The notes beneath the pieces are model-generated. The model saw only the letters and a list, made by a program, of their open reading frames with translations, was not told where the DNA came from and did not search any database. Positions 42,628-52,375 of a DNA stretch of 64,000 nucleotides are shown here, piece after piece (the first letter of the stretch is position 1; each line of letters begins with the position of its first letter). The translations under genes were made by a program, and so were the position numbers. This DNA is from Neotamlana sedimentorum. GTDB taxonomy: Bacteria > Bacteroidota > Bacteroidia > Flavobacteriales > Flavobacteriaceae. The stretch covers positions 248,001 through 312,000 of the forward strand of contig NZ_JTDW01000002.1 in assembly GCF_000943565.1 (NCBI RefSeq), given 5' to 3'.

Positions 42628-42668
42628 TTTGATTAAAAAAAAATGATCTAACTAATTTTCATAAAACC

Positions 42669-43187
42669 ATGAAAAAATTAATTTTTACTGCTTTTGCAGT
42701 TTTAGCATTAACTGCTTGTCAAGAGGAAAAAAAAATAGCATTTGTAGATAACGGAGAAGTTATAAATGAATACCAAGAGAAAAAAGATGTTGAAGCTAAG
42801 TTTCAATTAAAAGATGAAGCTTTTAGAAAAAGAGCCGATAGTATAGGGCAAGCATTTCAAGCCGAAGTACAATCTACACAAGCGACTGCTCAAAAATCGT
42901 CGCAACGTAAAGCGCAAGAATTAATGGCTGGTTTACAACAAAAGCAACAACAATTACAGCAGCAAATGCAAATTGAGCAGCAACAATTAACGCAGGAGTT
43001 TCAAGCCGAAATTGACTCTGTTATTGGTAAAGTGAAAGACTTTGTTAAAGATTATGGTAAAACAAACGGTTACACTTATATTTTAGGAACGAGTGATGCA
43101 GCTGCAACAGTTATGTATGGTTCTGAAGAAAACAATTTAACCGAAACAATATTAAATGCGCTTAACGATTCTTATAAGTCAGAATAA
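42669..43187 (+). CDS. OmpH/Skp-like lipoprotein
   Basis: 172 residues. The signal ends LALTACQEE, giving a predicted lipidated C18. The mature protein starts IAFVDNGEVINEYQEKKDVE, the typical first strand and helix of Skp/OmpH periplasmic chaperones. A long Gln-rich coiled coil follows (KSSQRKAQELMAGLQQKQQ onward) and a C-terminal cap YTYILGTSDAAATVMYG. E. coli Skp is soluble, whereas this copy appears membrane-anchored. The QEE after the Cys resembles the acidic export signal of surface lipoproteins. It likely binds unfolded outer-membrane proteins. Monocistronic. Confidence 0.85.
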   Translation: MKKLIFTAFAVLALTACQEEKKIAFVDNGEVINEYQEKKDVEAKFQLKDEAFRKRADSIGQAFQAEVQSTQATAQKSSQRKAQELMAGLQQKQQQLQQQMQIEQQQLTQEFQAEIDSVIGKVKDFVKDYGKTNGYTYILGTSDAAATVMYGSEENNLTETILNALNDSYKSE

Positions 43188-43218
43188 GGTTTTAAGCTTA
43201 GTATTTTAAAATATCAGG

Positions 43219-43247
43219 CCAGAAGTTAATAGCTTCTGGTTTTTTTT
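43219..43247 (+). terminator. Terminator after the OmpH-like gene
   Basis: CCAGAAG-TTAATAG-CTTCTGG, a perfect 7-bp stem followed by eight T. Confidence 0.85.
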
Positions 43248-43405
43248 ATGTCTTTTTTTAATTATTAGTGTAACAAACTTAGGGTTATGGTCGTCTTTAT
43301 TAAGTGTTTACCAATGTTTTATCGTTAATAAATACATAAAGGTAAATGTCATTTTATTTATTAAACATAACCTAACTTTATCAAATCAAAATAAGAACAG
43401 TTTTA

Positions 43406-45781
43406 ATGAAACATTTAAGTTTAATTATTGTCTTGTTTACGAGCTTTATGTGCTTGTCGCAAGAAAAATTTAGTATCAGCGGTACTATAACCGATGCGAC
43501 TAACGGAGAAACACTTTTAGGAGCAACTGTTTACTTAAAAAACACCAATTTTGGCGCTACAACTAACGAGTACGGGTTTTTCTCGCTAACTGCCCCAAAA
43601 GGAGATTATGGCCTAGTAATTTCATACGTGGGTTACCAAACATTTTCTCAAAATATACAGCTAAATGCAGATAAAAAACTGGATTTCGAATTACAAGAAT
43701 CGGCAACTTCTTTAGATGAAGTTGTTATAATTGCAGAAGAATCGGAAGTAGTAAGCATTAAAAAACCACAAATGAGCGTGTCTAAACTTAACGCTCAAAC
43801 TATTAAGGAAATGCCTGCGGTTTTAGGCGAGGTAGATGTTATAAAATCGATACAAATGTTACCTGGTGTTACGAGTAATGGCGAAGGTTCAGCTGGTTTT
43901 CATGTGCGTGGTGGTGCGGCCGATCAAAATTTGGTGCTTCTCGATGAAGCTATAATTTATAATACCTCACATTTCTTTGGTTTTTTCTCGGTATTTAATA
44001 CTGATGCGATTAAAAATATTAAACTTTATAAAGGTGATATTCCTGCGAAATTTGGTGGGCGGGTCTCATCTGTACTCGATGTTCGACAAAAAGATGGAAA
44101 TAACAAACAATTTGAGCTTAACGGTGGCGTTGGTTTAATATCTAGCCGCTTAACTGCAGAGTCTCCAATTTTTAAGGATAAAGGCTCCTTTTTAATATCA
44201 GGCAGAGCCTCGTATGCACATTTATTTATGCCTTTAATAGAAGATGTTAAGGATGATAAAATTTCTTTTTATGATTTAAACCTAAAAACAAATTTCGAAC
44301 TTAATAAAAAGAATAAGTTGTATTTGTCGGGTTATTTTGGTCGCGATGTTTTTAACCTATCAAGTTTAATTGAAAACAACTACGGGAACGCTACCGGAAA
44401 CTTAAGATGGAACCATGTTATTAGCGATAAACTATTTTCTAATTTATCGTTTATTTATAGTAAATACGATTACAATATTGTCCTTGATTTTATTGAGCTC
44501 GATTGGGATGCCGATATTGTTAATTACAACATAAAATACGATTTAGGTTATTATGTAAATAACAATTTAACACTAGATTTTGGAGTAAGCGCTTTAACTT
44601 ATAATGTTAATCCAGGAGAAATCCATCCTTCTACAGAAACATCTTCGATAAATGCTTTAATTTTAGACGAAAAACGCGCGTTTGAAGGCGCAGCTTATGT
44701 GAGTGCAGAACATAAAATTACCGAAAAATTAGCTCTAAATTATGGTTTAAGATTTAGCACTTTTTCGAGACTTGGAGGACAGACTATGACGAATTATATT
44801 AATAACCAACCGGTTGTTTACAATAGCGAATTAGATGTTTACGAGCGCGGTGAAGTCGAAAGCGAAACTGATTATTCAAAGGGCGAAAGCATAAAAACAT
44901 TTGGAAATTTCGAGCCTCGTTTTGGTGTTTCTTATCAGTTAAATAAGGCATCATCTATAAAAGCAAGTTATACAAAATCGGCTCAATATTTGCATTTATT
45001 GTCTAACACATCCTCGGTAACGCCATTAGATGTTTGGACACCAAGTGGGCAGTATATTAAGCCACAAATTTCCAATCAGTATGCATTGGGTTATTACAAA
45101 AATTTTAAAGAAAACACCTTTACATTAGAGCTTGAAACTTACTTTAAACAGGTAGATAATAGAATAGATTACATCGATGGATCGGATTTAATAGGTAATA
45201 ATAATATTGAAACCGAAATTTTAAACGGTGAAGCAAGAGCGTATGGTTTAGAATTGTTGTTTCGTAAAAACAAGGGTAATTTTACCGGTTGGTTGGCTTA
45301 TACCTTATCAAAATCCGAACAGCGTGCGCTTGGTGGAAATGCAGGAGGACCAGGAATTAATAATGGAGATTGGTACAACACCTATTACGACAGAACACAC
45401 GATGTGTCTTTAACAGGTTCTTATAAATTAAACGATAAGTGGCGTTTTAGTAGTAATTTTGTGTTTCAAACGGGGCGCCCTGTAACTTATCCTAATGGGC
45501 AATATAATTATGAAGGCTTGTCTATAGCTACTTATGCTAATCGTAACGAGAATCGTTTACCAACCTATCATAGACTCGATATTTCGGCTACTTTAACTCC
45601 AAAACGAAAAGCAGATAGACGCTGGAAAGGCGAGTGGGTGTTTGGTATTTACAACTTGTACGATCGTCGTAATGCGGCTTCAGTTGGTTTTAATCAGAAT
45701 AACCAAACCGGATTAAACGAAGCTTCAAGAATTTCTATTTTCGGCCGAATTCCTTCAGTAACCTACAATTTCAAATTTTAA
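43406..45781 (+). CDS. TonB-dependent outer membrane receptor
   Basis: 791 residues. Signal peptide ending FMCLSQ, carboxypeptidase-regulatory-like domain (about 22-105, GTITDATNGETLLGATVYL), plug domain (about 120-225, VKSIQMLPGVTS-type segment, FHVRGGAADQNLVLLD and IYNTSHFFGFFSVFN) and a barrel ending TYNFKF with C-terminal Phe. It is shorter than SusC and lacks the SusC signature. Its partner is the DUF4249 lipoprotein encoded 3 bases downstream, a pairing seen repeatedly in Bacteroidota. It imports an unknown ligand using TonB. Confidence 0.92.
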   Translation: MKHLSLIIVLFTSFMCLSQEKFSISGTITDATNGETLLGATVYLKNTNFGATTNEYGFFSLTAPKGDYGLVISYVGYQTFSQNIQLNADKKLDFELQESATSLDEVVIIAEESEVVSIKKPQMSVSKLNAQTIKEMPAVLGEVDVIKSIQMLPGVTSNGEGSAGFHVRGGAADQNLVLLDEAIIYNTSHFFGFFSVFNTDAIKNIKLYKGDIPAKFGGRVSSVLDVRQKDGNNKQFELNGGVGLISSRLTAESPIFKDKGSFLISGRASYAHLFMPLIEDVKDDKISFYDLNLKTNFELNKKNKLYLSGYFGRDVFNLSSLIENNYGNATGNLRWNHVISDKLFSNLSFIYSKYDYNIVLDFIELDWDADIVNYNIKYDLGYYVNNNLTLDFGVSALTYNVNPGEIHPSTETSSINALILDEKRAFEGAAYVSAEHKITEKLALNYGLRFSTFSRLGGQTMTNYINNQPVVYNSELDVYERGEVESETDYSKGESIKTFGNFEPRFGVSYQLNKASSIKASYTKSAQYLHLLSNTSSVTPLDVWTPSGQYIKPQISNQYALGYYKNFKENTFTLELETYFKQVDNRIDYIDGSDLIGNNNIETEILNGEARAYGLELLFRKNKGNFTGWLAYTLSKSEQRALGGNAGGPGINNGDWYNTYYDRTHDVSLTGSYKLNDKWRFSSNFVFQTGRPVTYPNGQYNYEGLSIATYANRNENRLPTYHRLDISATLTPKRKADRRWKGEWVFGIYNLYDRRNAASVGFNQNNQTGLNEASRISIFGRIPSVTYNFKF

Positions 45782-45784
45782 ATA

Positions 45785-46633
45785 ATGAAAAAGATATATA
45801 AATCAGTCATTTTTATCGCTTTAAGTTTAATACTTTCTTCTTGTGAAGATGTTATTGATGTCGATGTAAATACAGCAGAACCGCGCTTAGTTATTGAAGC
45901 TTCTTTAGATTGGGAAAAAGGAACAACCGGAAGTGAGCAAACCATAAAATTAAGCATGTCCTCACCTTATTTTAGTACCGATACAGACACCAGTGTAACT
46001 GGCGCTTTGGTAACTGTTACGAATATGAATAGTGGATCTGTTTATTCTTTTACAGATGAAAATAATGGTTCGTATTCCATTGATAATTTCGAACCAATTA
46101 TTGGTAACACTTACCAATTAAGTGTAGCCTATAATGGTGAAACTTATGAGGCCACAGAAACTTTAATGGAGGTTTCAAGTATAAACCAAATTAATCAGAG
46201 TATTGAAGACGGTTTTGATGACGAATTGCCTGAAGTAAACATTTATTTTGATGATCCAGCCGAAGAAGAAAACTTTTATTTAGTAAGTTTTTATGAAATA
46301 GGTGATATGTTTCCATTTTTTGCAGATGTTTCAGACGAATTTGTAAACGGTAATGAGGTATACTACTTTTTTGAAAAGGAAGAAGATGAAGACAGTAACA
46401 TGACTCCATTTGAAGCTGGTGATACTGTTGAAGTTAAACTATATGGCATTTCAGAGCAATATTATCGTTTTATTAGACTTTTAATAGAACAGTATTATAA
46501 CTCAGGCAACCCATTTGCATCAAATGCTGCTCTTATAAAAGGAAATTGTATTAACCTAACTAACCCAGATAATTATGCTTATGGGTATTTTAGAGTTACA
46601 GAAGTGGATATAGCTACTTATACTTTCGAGTAA
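45785..46633 (+). CDS. DUF4249 lipoprotein, partner of the TonB receptor
   Basis: 282 residues. The lipobox ends LILSSC with predicted lipidated C20, then EDVIDVDVNTAEPRLVIEASL, the typical DUF4249 opening. The rest is a beta-rich domain (GALVTVTNMNSGSVYSF, NTYQLSVAYNGETYEATE) and a C-terminal part rich in Tyr and Asn. By analogy with SusD it may act as a surface lid or binding protein for the upstream receptor. The 3-base spacing and the shared terminator place both in one operon. Confidence 0.88.
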   Translation: MKKIYKSVIFIALSLILSSCEDVIDVDVNTAEPRLVIEASLDWEKGTTGSEQTIKLSMSSPYFSTDTDTSVTGALVTVTNMNSGSVYSFTDENNGSYSIDNFEPIIGNTYQLSVAYNGETYEATETLMEVSSINQINQSIEDGFDDELPEVNIYFDDPAEEENFYLVSFYEIGDMFPFFADVSDEFVNGNEVYYFFEKEEDEDSNMTPFEAGDTVEVKLYGISEQYYRFIRLLIEQYYNSGNPFASNAALIKGNCINLTNPDNYAYGYFRVTEVDIATYTFE

Positions 46634-46659
46634 AATAGACATATAAATTAAACTTATTT

Positions 46660-46695
46660 GACCTATCGGTTGTTAAACCTGATAGGTCTTTTTTT
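46660..46695 (+). terminator. Terminator of the TonB receptor/DUF4249 operon
   Basis: GACCTATC (46660-46667) pairs with GATAGGTC (46681-46688), loop 13 bases, followed by seven or eight T. Confidence 0.88.
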
Positions 46696-46782
46696 AACAG
46701 CAAAACAAAACATAAAAAACATTAGTCTGCATTTGTAATATAATCTATGTCTATAAGAAAAAGAATGGTTAATAGCTGGAAA

Positions 46783-47937
46783 CTAATTCTCTTTTTTATG
46801 CAATAAACGAGTTAGTTTTATGCTTAAATCTGTTAAAATAATTTTAGAGTTGCCGTTACGCTCAATATGGTAAATAGCATCTTGAAGTTCGTTACTAATA
46901 TCCATAATATTGTTTCCATGAACGTAAGGTGCGAATTTATTTAAATTAAAAGCCTCACTTCTAGGTTCAAAAAACACTAAATTGTTAGCATTATAGTTTA
47001 ATAGTAGTGCTTGTCTAAAAAAATCTAAACAAAAATTCAAAAATTGTTTTTGAGTTTCTCTCCCTGTTTTTGCAACCTCTTCACTCCATGAAATTAAATC
47101 GTGAATTGAGGCTTTGTTGCCTTTAGCTTTAAAAGCAGTACGTACCCAAAACACAAACCACTTTTCAAATTGAATATCTTCACTATCGTTATAAACTAAA
47201 TCGCAAGCTTTGTTGTAGTTTCCGTTAGCCTGATGCGCAATTTTTATAGCATCGGCTTCAGGGATATTATATTGCTTAATTAAAGCGTCTTTAACGTGGT
47301 TTTCTGCTAAAGGCGGGAAATGTAAAACTTGACAACGCGATTTTATCGTGTTAATTATTTGTTCTTCATCTTCAGCAATTAATAAAAATATCGTTTTTGC
47401 TGGTGGTTCTTCAATAAGTTTTAAAAGTTTGTTTGCAGCTGCAGTATTCATTTTTTCGGCCATCCAAACCAAAAGAATTTTATAACCACCTTCGTAAGCT
47501 TTTAACGATAACGATTTTACTATATCTTGAGCTTCATCTACACCAATTTGGCCTTGTTTATTATCAACACCAAGTAGTTTATACCAATCGAATAAATTCC
47601 CATAAGGTTGCTCGTTTAATAATTTTCGCCATTCTTCTAAATAATGACTAGAAACAGGGTGTTTTTTTACTTTTTCGCTGGTTGTTACCGGAAATGCAAA
47701 ATGTAAATCGGGATGCGAAAAGTTTTTAAATTTAAGGTTACAACTGTCGTTTCCTCCGGTATTTTCGCCATTGGTATTATTGCAAAGTATGTATTGTGCA
47801 TAAGCCAAAGCCATTGGTAGAGTACCAGAGCCCTCGTTACCAACAAAAAGTTGGGCGTGTGGTATACGGCCATTATCGGCACTTTGCGTAAGGTGCTTTT
47901 TTATATGTTCTTGTCCTATTATTTCATTAAATAGCAT
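46783..47937 (-). CDS. holB: DNA polymerase III subunit delta-prime
   Basis: 384 residues from ATG 47937 (MLFNEIIGQEHIKKHL); a TTG two codons upstream is in frame but less likely. AAA+ clamp-loader features: GRIPHAQLFVGNEGSGTLPM in the P-loop position, where the usual GKT is GTL, as in non-ATPase delta-prime subunits. It keeps an IGVDEAQDIVKSLS segment, the sensor region VWMAEKMNTAAANKLLKLIE and a helical collar domain. The cysteines around C54 and C67 may be remnants of the zinc module. It loads the beta clamp onto primed DNA. Convergent with the DUF4249 gene. Confidence 0.9.
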   Translation of the reverse strand: MLFNEIIGQEHIKKHLTQSADNGRIPHAQLFVGNEGSGTLPMALAYAQYILCNNTNGENTGGNDSCNLKFKNFSHPDLHFAFPVTTSEKVKKHPVSSHYLEEWRKLLNEQPYGNLFDWYKLLGVDNKQGQIGVDEAQDIVKSLSLKAYEGGYKILLVWMAEKMNTAAANKLLKLIEEPPAKTIFLLIAEDEEQIINTIKSRCQVLHFPPLAENHVKDALIKQYNIPEADAIKIAHQANGNYNKACDLVYNDSEDIQFEKWFVFWVRTAFKAKGNKASIHDLISWSEEVAKTGRETQKQFLNFCLDFFRQALLLNYNANNLVFFEPRSEAFNLNKFAPYVHGNNIMDISNELQDAIYHIERNGNSKIILTDLSIKLTRLLHKKEN

Positions 47938-48078
47938 AAGCAAACCTACATATTTTTTTGTATTAATTTTAATTCTTATAACGATAAAAAATGCCTATAA
48001 AAAATTAATTTCAAAAAAATCTTTGTAAGCTATATCGATTTCGTGAAAAATCGCATTTTAATTAGGCTATTTATTAGT

Positions 48079-48086
48079 TACATTTG
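48079..48086 (+). promoter_or_regulatory. Candidate -7 box for pgk
   Basis: TACATTTG, an exact TAnnTTTG match, 27 bases before the pgk start codon. The -33 region is only T-rich. Confidence 0.45.
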
Positions 48087-48112
48087 TAGGACAAAATAGT
48101 AAATACAAAATA

Positions 48113-49300
48113 ATGAAAACGATAAACGATTTTAATTTCGAAAATAAAAAAGCACTTATCCGTGTAGATTTTAATGTGCCTTTAAATGATAAGTTTGAGG
48201 TAACCGATACCACAAGAATTGTTTCGGCAAAACCTACAATTATTAAAATTTTAGAAGATGGTGGTAGCTGTATTTTAATGTCGCATTTAGGTAGACCAAA
48301 AGGGGTGCAAGATGAATTTTCGTTAGGTCATATCGTTGAAACTGTCAAAGATATTTTAGGAGTAGAGGTTATTTTTGTAAAAGCATGTGTTGGCGAAACG
48401 GCCGAAGCTGCTGCTGCAAAATTAGAACCAGGACAAATTTTGTTATTAGAAAATTTACGTTTTCATGCCGAAGAAACCGCGGGCGATATTGCTTTTGCAG
48501 AACAATTATCTAAACTAGGTGATATTTACGTGAATGATGCTTTTGGTACAGCGCACCGCGCGCATGCTTCAACTACTATAGTTGCACAGTTTTTTGAGGG
48601 TAAAAAGTGTTTTGGTACGTTATTAGCTCAAGAAATTGAAAGTATTAAAAAAGTGTTAGAAACAGGTGAAAAACCAGTTTTAGCAATTTTAGGAGGTGCT
48701 AAAGTATCTTCTAAAATTACAATTATTGAAAATATTTTAGATGCCGTAGATCACTTAATTATTGGTGGTGGTATGGCCTTTACTTTTGTTAAAGCTCAAG
48801 GTGGAAAAATAGGAAATTCTATTTGTGAAGACGATAAAATGGAACTGGCTTTAGATATTTTAAAACAAGCTGAAGCTAAAAATGTAAAAGTTCATATTCC
48901 AATAGATACAATAGCTGCCGATGCGTTTAGTAATGATGCTAACACACAAACGGTTGATATTAATGTTATTCCTGATGGTTGGGAAGGTGTTGATGCTGGA
49001 CCAAAATCGAGAGCACAATTTCATGAGGTGGTTATGCAATGTAAAACTATTTTATGGAATGGGCCATTAGGTGTTTTTGAAATGGAAAGTTTTGCCGGTG
49101 GAACTATTGAGTTAGGAAATTCTATTGCCGAAGCTACTAAAAACGGAGCATTCTCACTAGTAGGTGGTGGCGATTCTGTTGCTGCAGTGAAGCAATTTGG
49201 TTTCGACGATAAAGTAAGTTATGTTAGTACAGGTGGTGGCGCTATGTTAGAAAGCTTAGAAGGAAAAACATTACCAGGAATAGCTGCAATTTTAAAATAA
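48113..49300 (+). CDS. pgk: Phosphoglycerate kinase
   Basis: 395 residues, two-domain glycolytic kinase transferring phosphate from 1,3-bisphosphoglycerate to ADP. N-terminal signature [13 protein letters not shown], substrate-site [23 protein letters not shown], then the nucleotide-binding C-domain with [35 protein letters not shown] and [16 protein letters not shown]. Length is standard. Likely monocistronic with its own promoter box. Confidence 0.98.
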   Translation: MKTINDFNFENKKALIRVDFNVPLNDKFEVTDTTRIVSAKPTIIKILEDGGSCILMSHLGRPKGVQDEFSLGHIVETVKDILGVEVIFVKACVGETAEAAAAKLEPGQILLLENLRFHAEETAGDIAFAEQLSKLGDIYVNDAFGTAHRAHASTTIVAQFFEGKKCFGTLLAQEIESIKKVLETGEKPVLAILGGAKVSSKITIIENILDAVDHLIIGGGMAFTFVKAQGGKIGNSICEDDKMELALDILKQAEAKNVKVHIPIDTIAADAFSNDANTQTVDINVIPDGWEGVDAGPKSRAQFHEVVMQCKTILWNGPLGVFEMESFAGGTIELGNSIAEATKNGAFSLVGGGDSVAAVKQFGFDDKVSYVSTGGGAMLESLEGKTLPGIAAILK

Positions 49301-49434
49301 AACCTTTATTTAAAGGAGTTTAGGGATGTTTTTTTGTTTGTATTGAAGCGCATTACTATGCAGTTGAATTCGGCAAACGGAAAAAATTAAATTTAAGTTT
49401 TTTAATTCCCTTAAAAAATACGAATTTAGCCATA

Positions 49435-50979
49435 ATGTCGTTGATTAACATGTTAACCGATTTTATGGCTATTCGTTTTTATATTGTTTTGTTTGTGTGT
49501 GGTTTAGGATTTTCTCAAACTACAGATTCTATTATTGATGGAAGTAATAACACCTTAAAAACAATAGAAGTTAAACCCGATTCTACCGAAGTAAAAGGGT
49601 TTGTTGATAATGAATACGCAGCGCAAATAGATGAAAAATGGCTCGAAGAATTGTATAGTAATGCCTTGTTTGACACCATTTACAAATCAGTCACAGAACT
49701 CGATTTTAAAGCTGTCGATTTTCCAGAGTTATCTACCGATACTTTAAAAGCACGATTAAAAGAACTCGATGCCAGAACACCTTTTAATGTAGAGTATAAT
49801 CCGTCGCTAGAAAGTGTAATCAAATCTTATTTAAAACACCGCAGAAACTCCATTCAAAAACTTATTAGTTTAAGTGCGTATTATTTTCCAATGTTCGAGC
49901 GCGAGCTGGATTTATACGATATTCCGTTAGAAGTTAAATATTTGGCCATTGTAGAATCGGCTTTAAAACCACGTGCCAGATCTCGAGTAGGAGCAACTGG
50001 GTTGTGGCAATTTATGTTTAGCACAGGTAAAATGTACGGACTCGATGTAAGTAGTTATGTCGACGAGCGTAGCGACCCCATAAAATCTACCGAAGCAGCA
50101 GCAAAATATTTAGCTAAATTATACAGCATTTTTGGCGATTGGGATTTGGCTTTGGCAGCCTATAATTCCGGACCAGGAAACGTATCTAAAGCCATTCGTC
50201 GTTCTGGTGGATATAAAAATTATTGGAATATTAGGCACAATTTACCTCGTGAAACCGCTGGTTATTTACCAGCATTTTTAGCTAATATGTATATTTTTGA
50301 ATATGCCGAAGAGCACGGTTTTAAAAAAATAAAACCCGAATTAGCCTATTTTGAAACCGATACCGTTCGAGTAAAAGAAATGATAACTCTCGATCAAGTT
50401 TCAGAAGTCACCGGAACACCAATCGAAGAACTTCAATTTTTAAATCCGTCTTATAAATTAGATATTATTCCATTTATTAAAGACGAAAACTATACGTTGC
50501 GATTACCTCGCGATGTCGTTGGTGCTTTTGTAACTAACGAAGATTCTATTTATGCCTTTGCTAGAGCCGAATTTAATAAACGCGAAAAGCCTTTACCACA
50601 ATTTTCAAATGCCGATGAAAAAGTGCGTTATCGTGTAAAATCGGGCGATTATTTAGGTAAAATATCAAGAATGTATGGTGTTCGTGTAAGCGATATAAAA
50701 CGTTGGAATGGCTTGCGAAACAACGATTTAAGTATTGGGCAGCGTTTAACTATTTACCCTAGAAAACCACATGTTTCAACACAGCAAAAGGTGGTGCCAA
50801 CAACACAAACAAAACCTATTTCTGGACCAGTTACAATTTATATCGTGAAATCTGGAGATTCGCTTTGGAGCATTTCTCAAAAATTTCCAGGCGTTTCTAT
50901 TCAAAATATTAAAGATTGGAACGGTATTGGTGGTAGTAAACTAAAACCAGGAATGAAGCTTAAAATTGCCAAGAGCTAA
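49435..50979 (+). CDS. Membrane-associated lytic transglycosylase with two LysM domains (MltD-like)
   Basis: 514 residues from ATG 49435; ATG 49465 gives a tidier signal peptide (MAIRFYIVLFVCGLGFSQ) and may be the true start. A goose-lysozyme/SLT catalytic domain spans about 130-300, with YLAIVESALKP carrying the catalytic Glu (E174 from the first ATG) and GATGLWQFM, DPIKSTEAAAKYLA and LALAAYNSGPGNV. Two LysM peptidoglycan-binding repeats follow (about 400-445, RVKSGDYLGKISRMYGV; about 465-513, IVKSGDSLWSISQKF). It cleaves glycan strands of peptidoglycan in the periplasm. The DUF4837 gene follows 24 bases later. Confidence 0.93.
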   Translation: MSLINMLTDFMAIRFYIVLFVCGLGFSQTTDSIIDGSNNTLKTIEVKPDSTEVKGFVDNEYAAQIDEKWLEELYSNALFDTIYKSVTELDFKAVDFPELSTDTLKARLKELDARTPFNVEYNPSLESVIKSYLKHRRNSIQKLISLSAYYFPMFERELDLYDIPLEVKYLAIVESALKPRARSRVGATGLWQFMFSTGKMYGLDVSSYVDERSDPIKSTEAAAKYLAKLYSIFGDWDLALAAYNSGPGNVSKAIRRSGGYKNYWNIRHNLPRETAGYLPAFLANMYIFEYAEEHGFKKIKPELAYFETDTVRVKEMITLDQVSEVTGTPIEELQFLNPSYKLDIIPFIKDENYTLRLPRDVVGAFVTNEDSIYAFARAEFNKREKPLPQFSNADEKVRYRVKSGDYLGKISRMYGVRVSDIKRWNGLRNNDLSIGQRLTIYPRKPHVSTQQKVVPTTQTKPISGPVTIYIVKSGDSLWSISQKFPGVSIQNIKDWNGIGGSKLKPGMKLKIAKS

Positions 50980-51003
50980 CTTCTTTTAAAAAAAATTAAA
51001 ACA

Positions 51004-51987
51004 ATGATACGTTACATTATTTTATCAGCATTTACATTATTTTTTTTAGTGTCATGTGGAAATAAAAAGAAATCAGATAATGATATTTATATCGCCGATG
51101 CTTCTGGAGCTATTAATAATGTGTCGGTGGTTATGGAAAACGATTTATGGAATGGAAGTGTTGGTGAAGCTGTTAGAAGCGTGCTTGCGAAACCTATTTA
51201 TGGATTGCCACAAGATGAACCTACATTTACAATAAGTCAAATTCCTCCAACCGTTTTTTCGGGTTTTGTAACTAAAAATAGAACAGTTTTAAAAATTGAA
51301 ACCAATAAAGCTCCTGGGTTTGTTGTAAAGGACGATGTTTACGCGAAACCACAAAAGGTAATAGTTGTATCGGGAAAAACAAAACAAGAAATCATTGATT
51401 TAATTTTAGAAAATGAAGTTAAAATTGTTGATGTTTTTCATAACATGGAACTTGCCGAACGCGCCAGACAAATGGCAAAATCACCTCATAATTATAAATC
51501 GATTGAAGAAAAATTAGGTTTAACTATAGATTTCTCTTCAATTTACAGAATAGCGAAAGAAACTGATAATTTTTTCTGGATTAGAAAAGACATTACTACA
51601 GGAACAACAAATTTACTGCTTTACGAGTTACCATACGATGCTATTAAACGAAACGATAGTGTAGTTAATCAAATAATAGCCATTAGAGATTCTATTGGAA
51701 AACAATTTATTGAAGGTCCAGTGGAAGGCTCTTATTTAGCAACAGAAGCCGCTTATACGCCATTTCATGGTGAAACTATTCTAGATAATAAACCAACCTT
51801 AGAAACCAAAGGTATTTGGGATGTGAAAAATGCGTTTATGGGTGGCCCATTTATTAATTACGCAATAGAAGATAAAGTAAATAATCGTTGGGTGGTTATT
51901 GAGGGCTTTGCCTTTGCGCCGTCGGTAGATAAACGAAACTATGTTTTAGAACTGGAGTCCATTATAAAATCAATTGAAATAAAATAA
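51004..51987 (+). CDS. DUF4837 lipoprotein
   Basis: 327 residues. Lipobox LFFLVSC with predicted lipidated C18, then a Lys-rich spacer and the family start YIADASGAINNVSVVMENDLW. Further typical stretches are GEAVRSVLAKPIYGLPQDEP, FFWIRKDITTGTTNLLLYEL and GGPFINYAIEDKVNNRWVVI. DUF4837 is a Bacteroidota lipoprotein family of unknown function. Its place behind a lytic transglycosylase gene suggests an envelope role. Ends at a bidirectional terminator. Confidence 0.88.
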   Translation: MIRYIILSAFTLFFLVSCGNKKKSDNDIYIADASGAINNVSVVMENDLWNGSVGEAVRSVLAKPIYGLPQDEPTFTISQIPPTVFSGFVTKNRTVLKIETNKAPGFVVKDDVYAKPQKVIVVSGKTKQEIIDLILENEVKIVDVFHNMELAERARQMAKSPHNYKSIEEKLGLTIDFSSIYRIAKETDNFFWIRKDITTGTTNLLLYELPYDAIKRNDSVVNQIIAIRDSIGKQFIEGPVEGSYLATEAAYTPFHGETILDNKPTLETKGIWDVKNAFMGGPFINYAIEDKVNNRWVVIEGFAFAPSVDKRNYVLELESIIKSIEIK

Positions 51988-51989
51988 AA

Positions 51990-52015
51990 AAAACCAGCAA
52001 ATCTGCTGGTTTTTT
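51990..52015. terminator. Bidirectional terminator between the DUF4837 gene and tatA
   Basis: AAAACCAGCA-AATC-TGCTGGTTTT, a perfect 10-bp stem with an A-run before and a T-run after, placed between convergent genes. Confidence 0.9.
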
Positions 52016-52035
52016 ATTATTGGTATAAATCTAAA

Positions 52036-52218
52036 TTATTCTTTTTTCGATGTATCGGCACTATCTTCTTTACTAGCATCTTTAAATTCTTTAATACCAC
52101 TACCAAGTCCTTTCATAAGCTCCGGAATTTTTTTACCTCCAAAAAGTAACAAAACTACAACGGCTATCAAAACTATTTGAGGCCAACCGATAACTAATGG
52201 TAACATATATAAGCTCAT
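52036..52218 (-). CDS. tatA: Sec-independent protein translocase subunit TatA/TatE
   Basis: 60 residues. One membrane helix (about 12-29, [13 protein letters not shown]) is followed by the conserved [20 protein letters not shown] amphipathic helix and an acidic, Lys/Ser-rich tail. This is the full family pattern of TatA. It forms the pore-like part of the twin-arginine pathway, which would export for example the RR-signal propeller protein at 31762-32877. No tatC is adjacent. Confidence 0.95.
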   Translation of the reverse strand: MSLYMLPLVIGWPQIVLIAVVVLLLFGGKKIPELMKGLGSGIKEFKDASKEDSADTSKKE

Positions 52219-52237
52219 AATATTAAATTTTAAAGCA

Positions 52238-52245
52238 CAAAGTTA
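52238..52245 (-). promoter_or_regulatory. Candidate -7 box for tatA
   Basis: On the minus strand this reads TAACTTTG, an exact TAnnTTTG match, about 20 bases before the tatA start. Confidence 0.4.
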
Positions 52246-52360
52246 CTAATTAAACTTTAATAAAATTGTTTTAAACATAATTTTAGCATAGTCTTATATT
52301 TAAAAAGATTTTATGGCGTTATACTTTACTTAAAAGCACAGAGCATTTAATAAATTCTAT

Positions 52361-52368
52361 TATTTTTG
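52361..52368 (+). promoter_or_regulatory. Candidate -7 box for the M23 peptidase gene
   Basis: TATTTTTG, an exact TAnnTTTG match. Only 7 bases separate it from the ATG, which would give an almost leaderless mRNA, so it may instead be coincidental. Confidence 0.3.
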
Positions 52369-52375
52369 TTTAACT

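Larger units (their letters stand above)
42303..42668. other. 366-base AT-rich intergenic region with three inverted repeats
   Basis: No credible ORF. It contains nested hairpins (CACTCAA 42344-42350 with TTGAGTG 42403-42409, enclosing AATCC 42372-42376 with GGATT 42385-42389 and a following T-run). There is also a 10-bp AT stem (42421-42430 with 42436-42445) and a dyad AGAATAA/TTATTCT (42585-42605) just upstream of the promoter of the OmpH-like gene. The first pair may terminate the methyltransferase transcript. Confidence 0.55.

Noticed and set aside
42303-42668. tmRNA or other known structured RNA
   Set aside because: No tRNA-like acceptor ends or tag reading frame; only simple AT-rich hairpins are visible.
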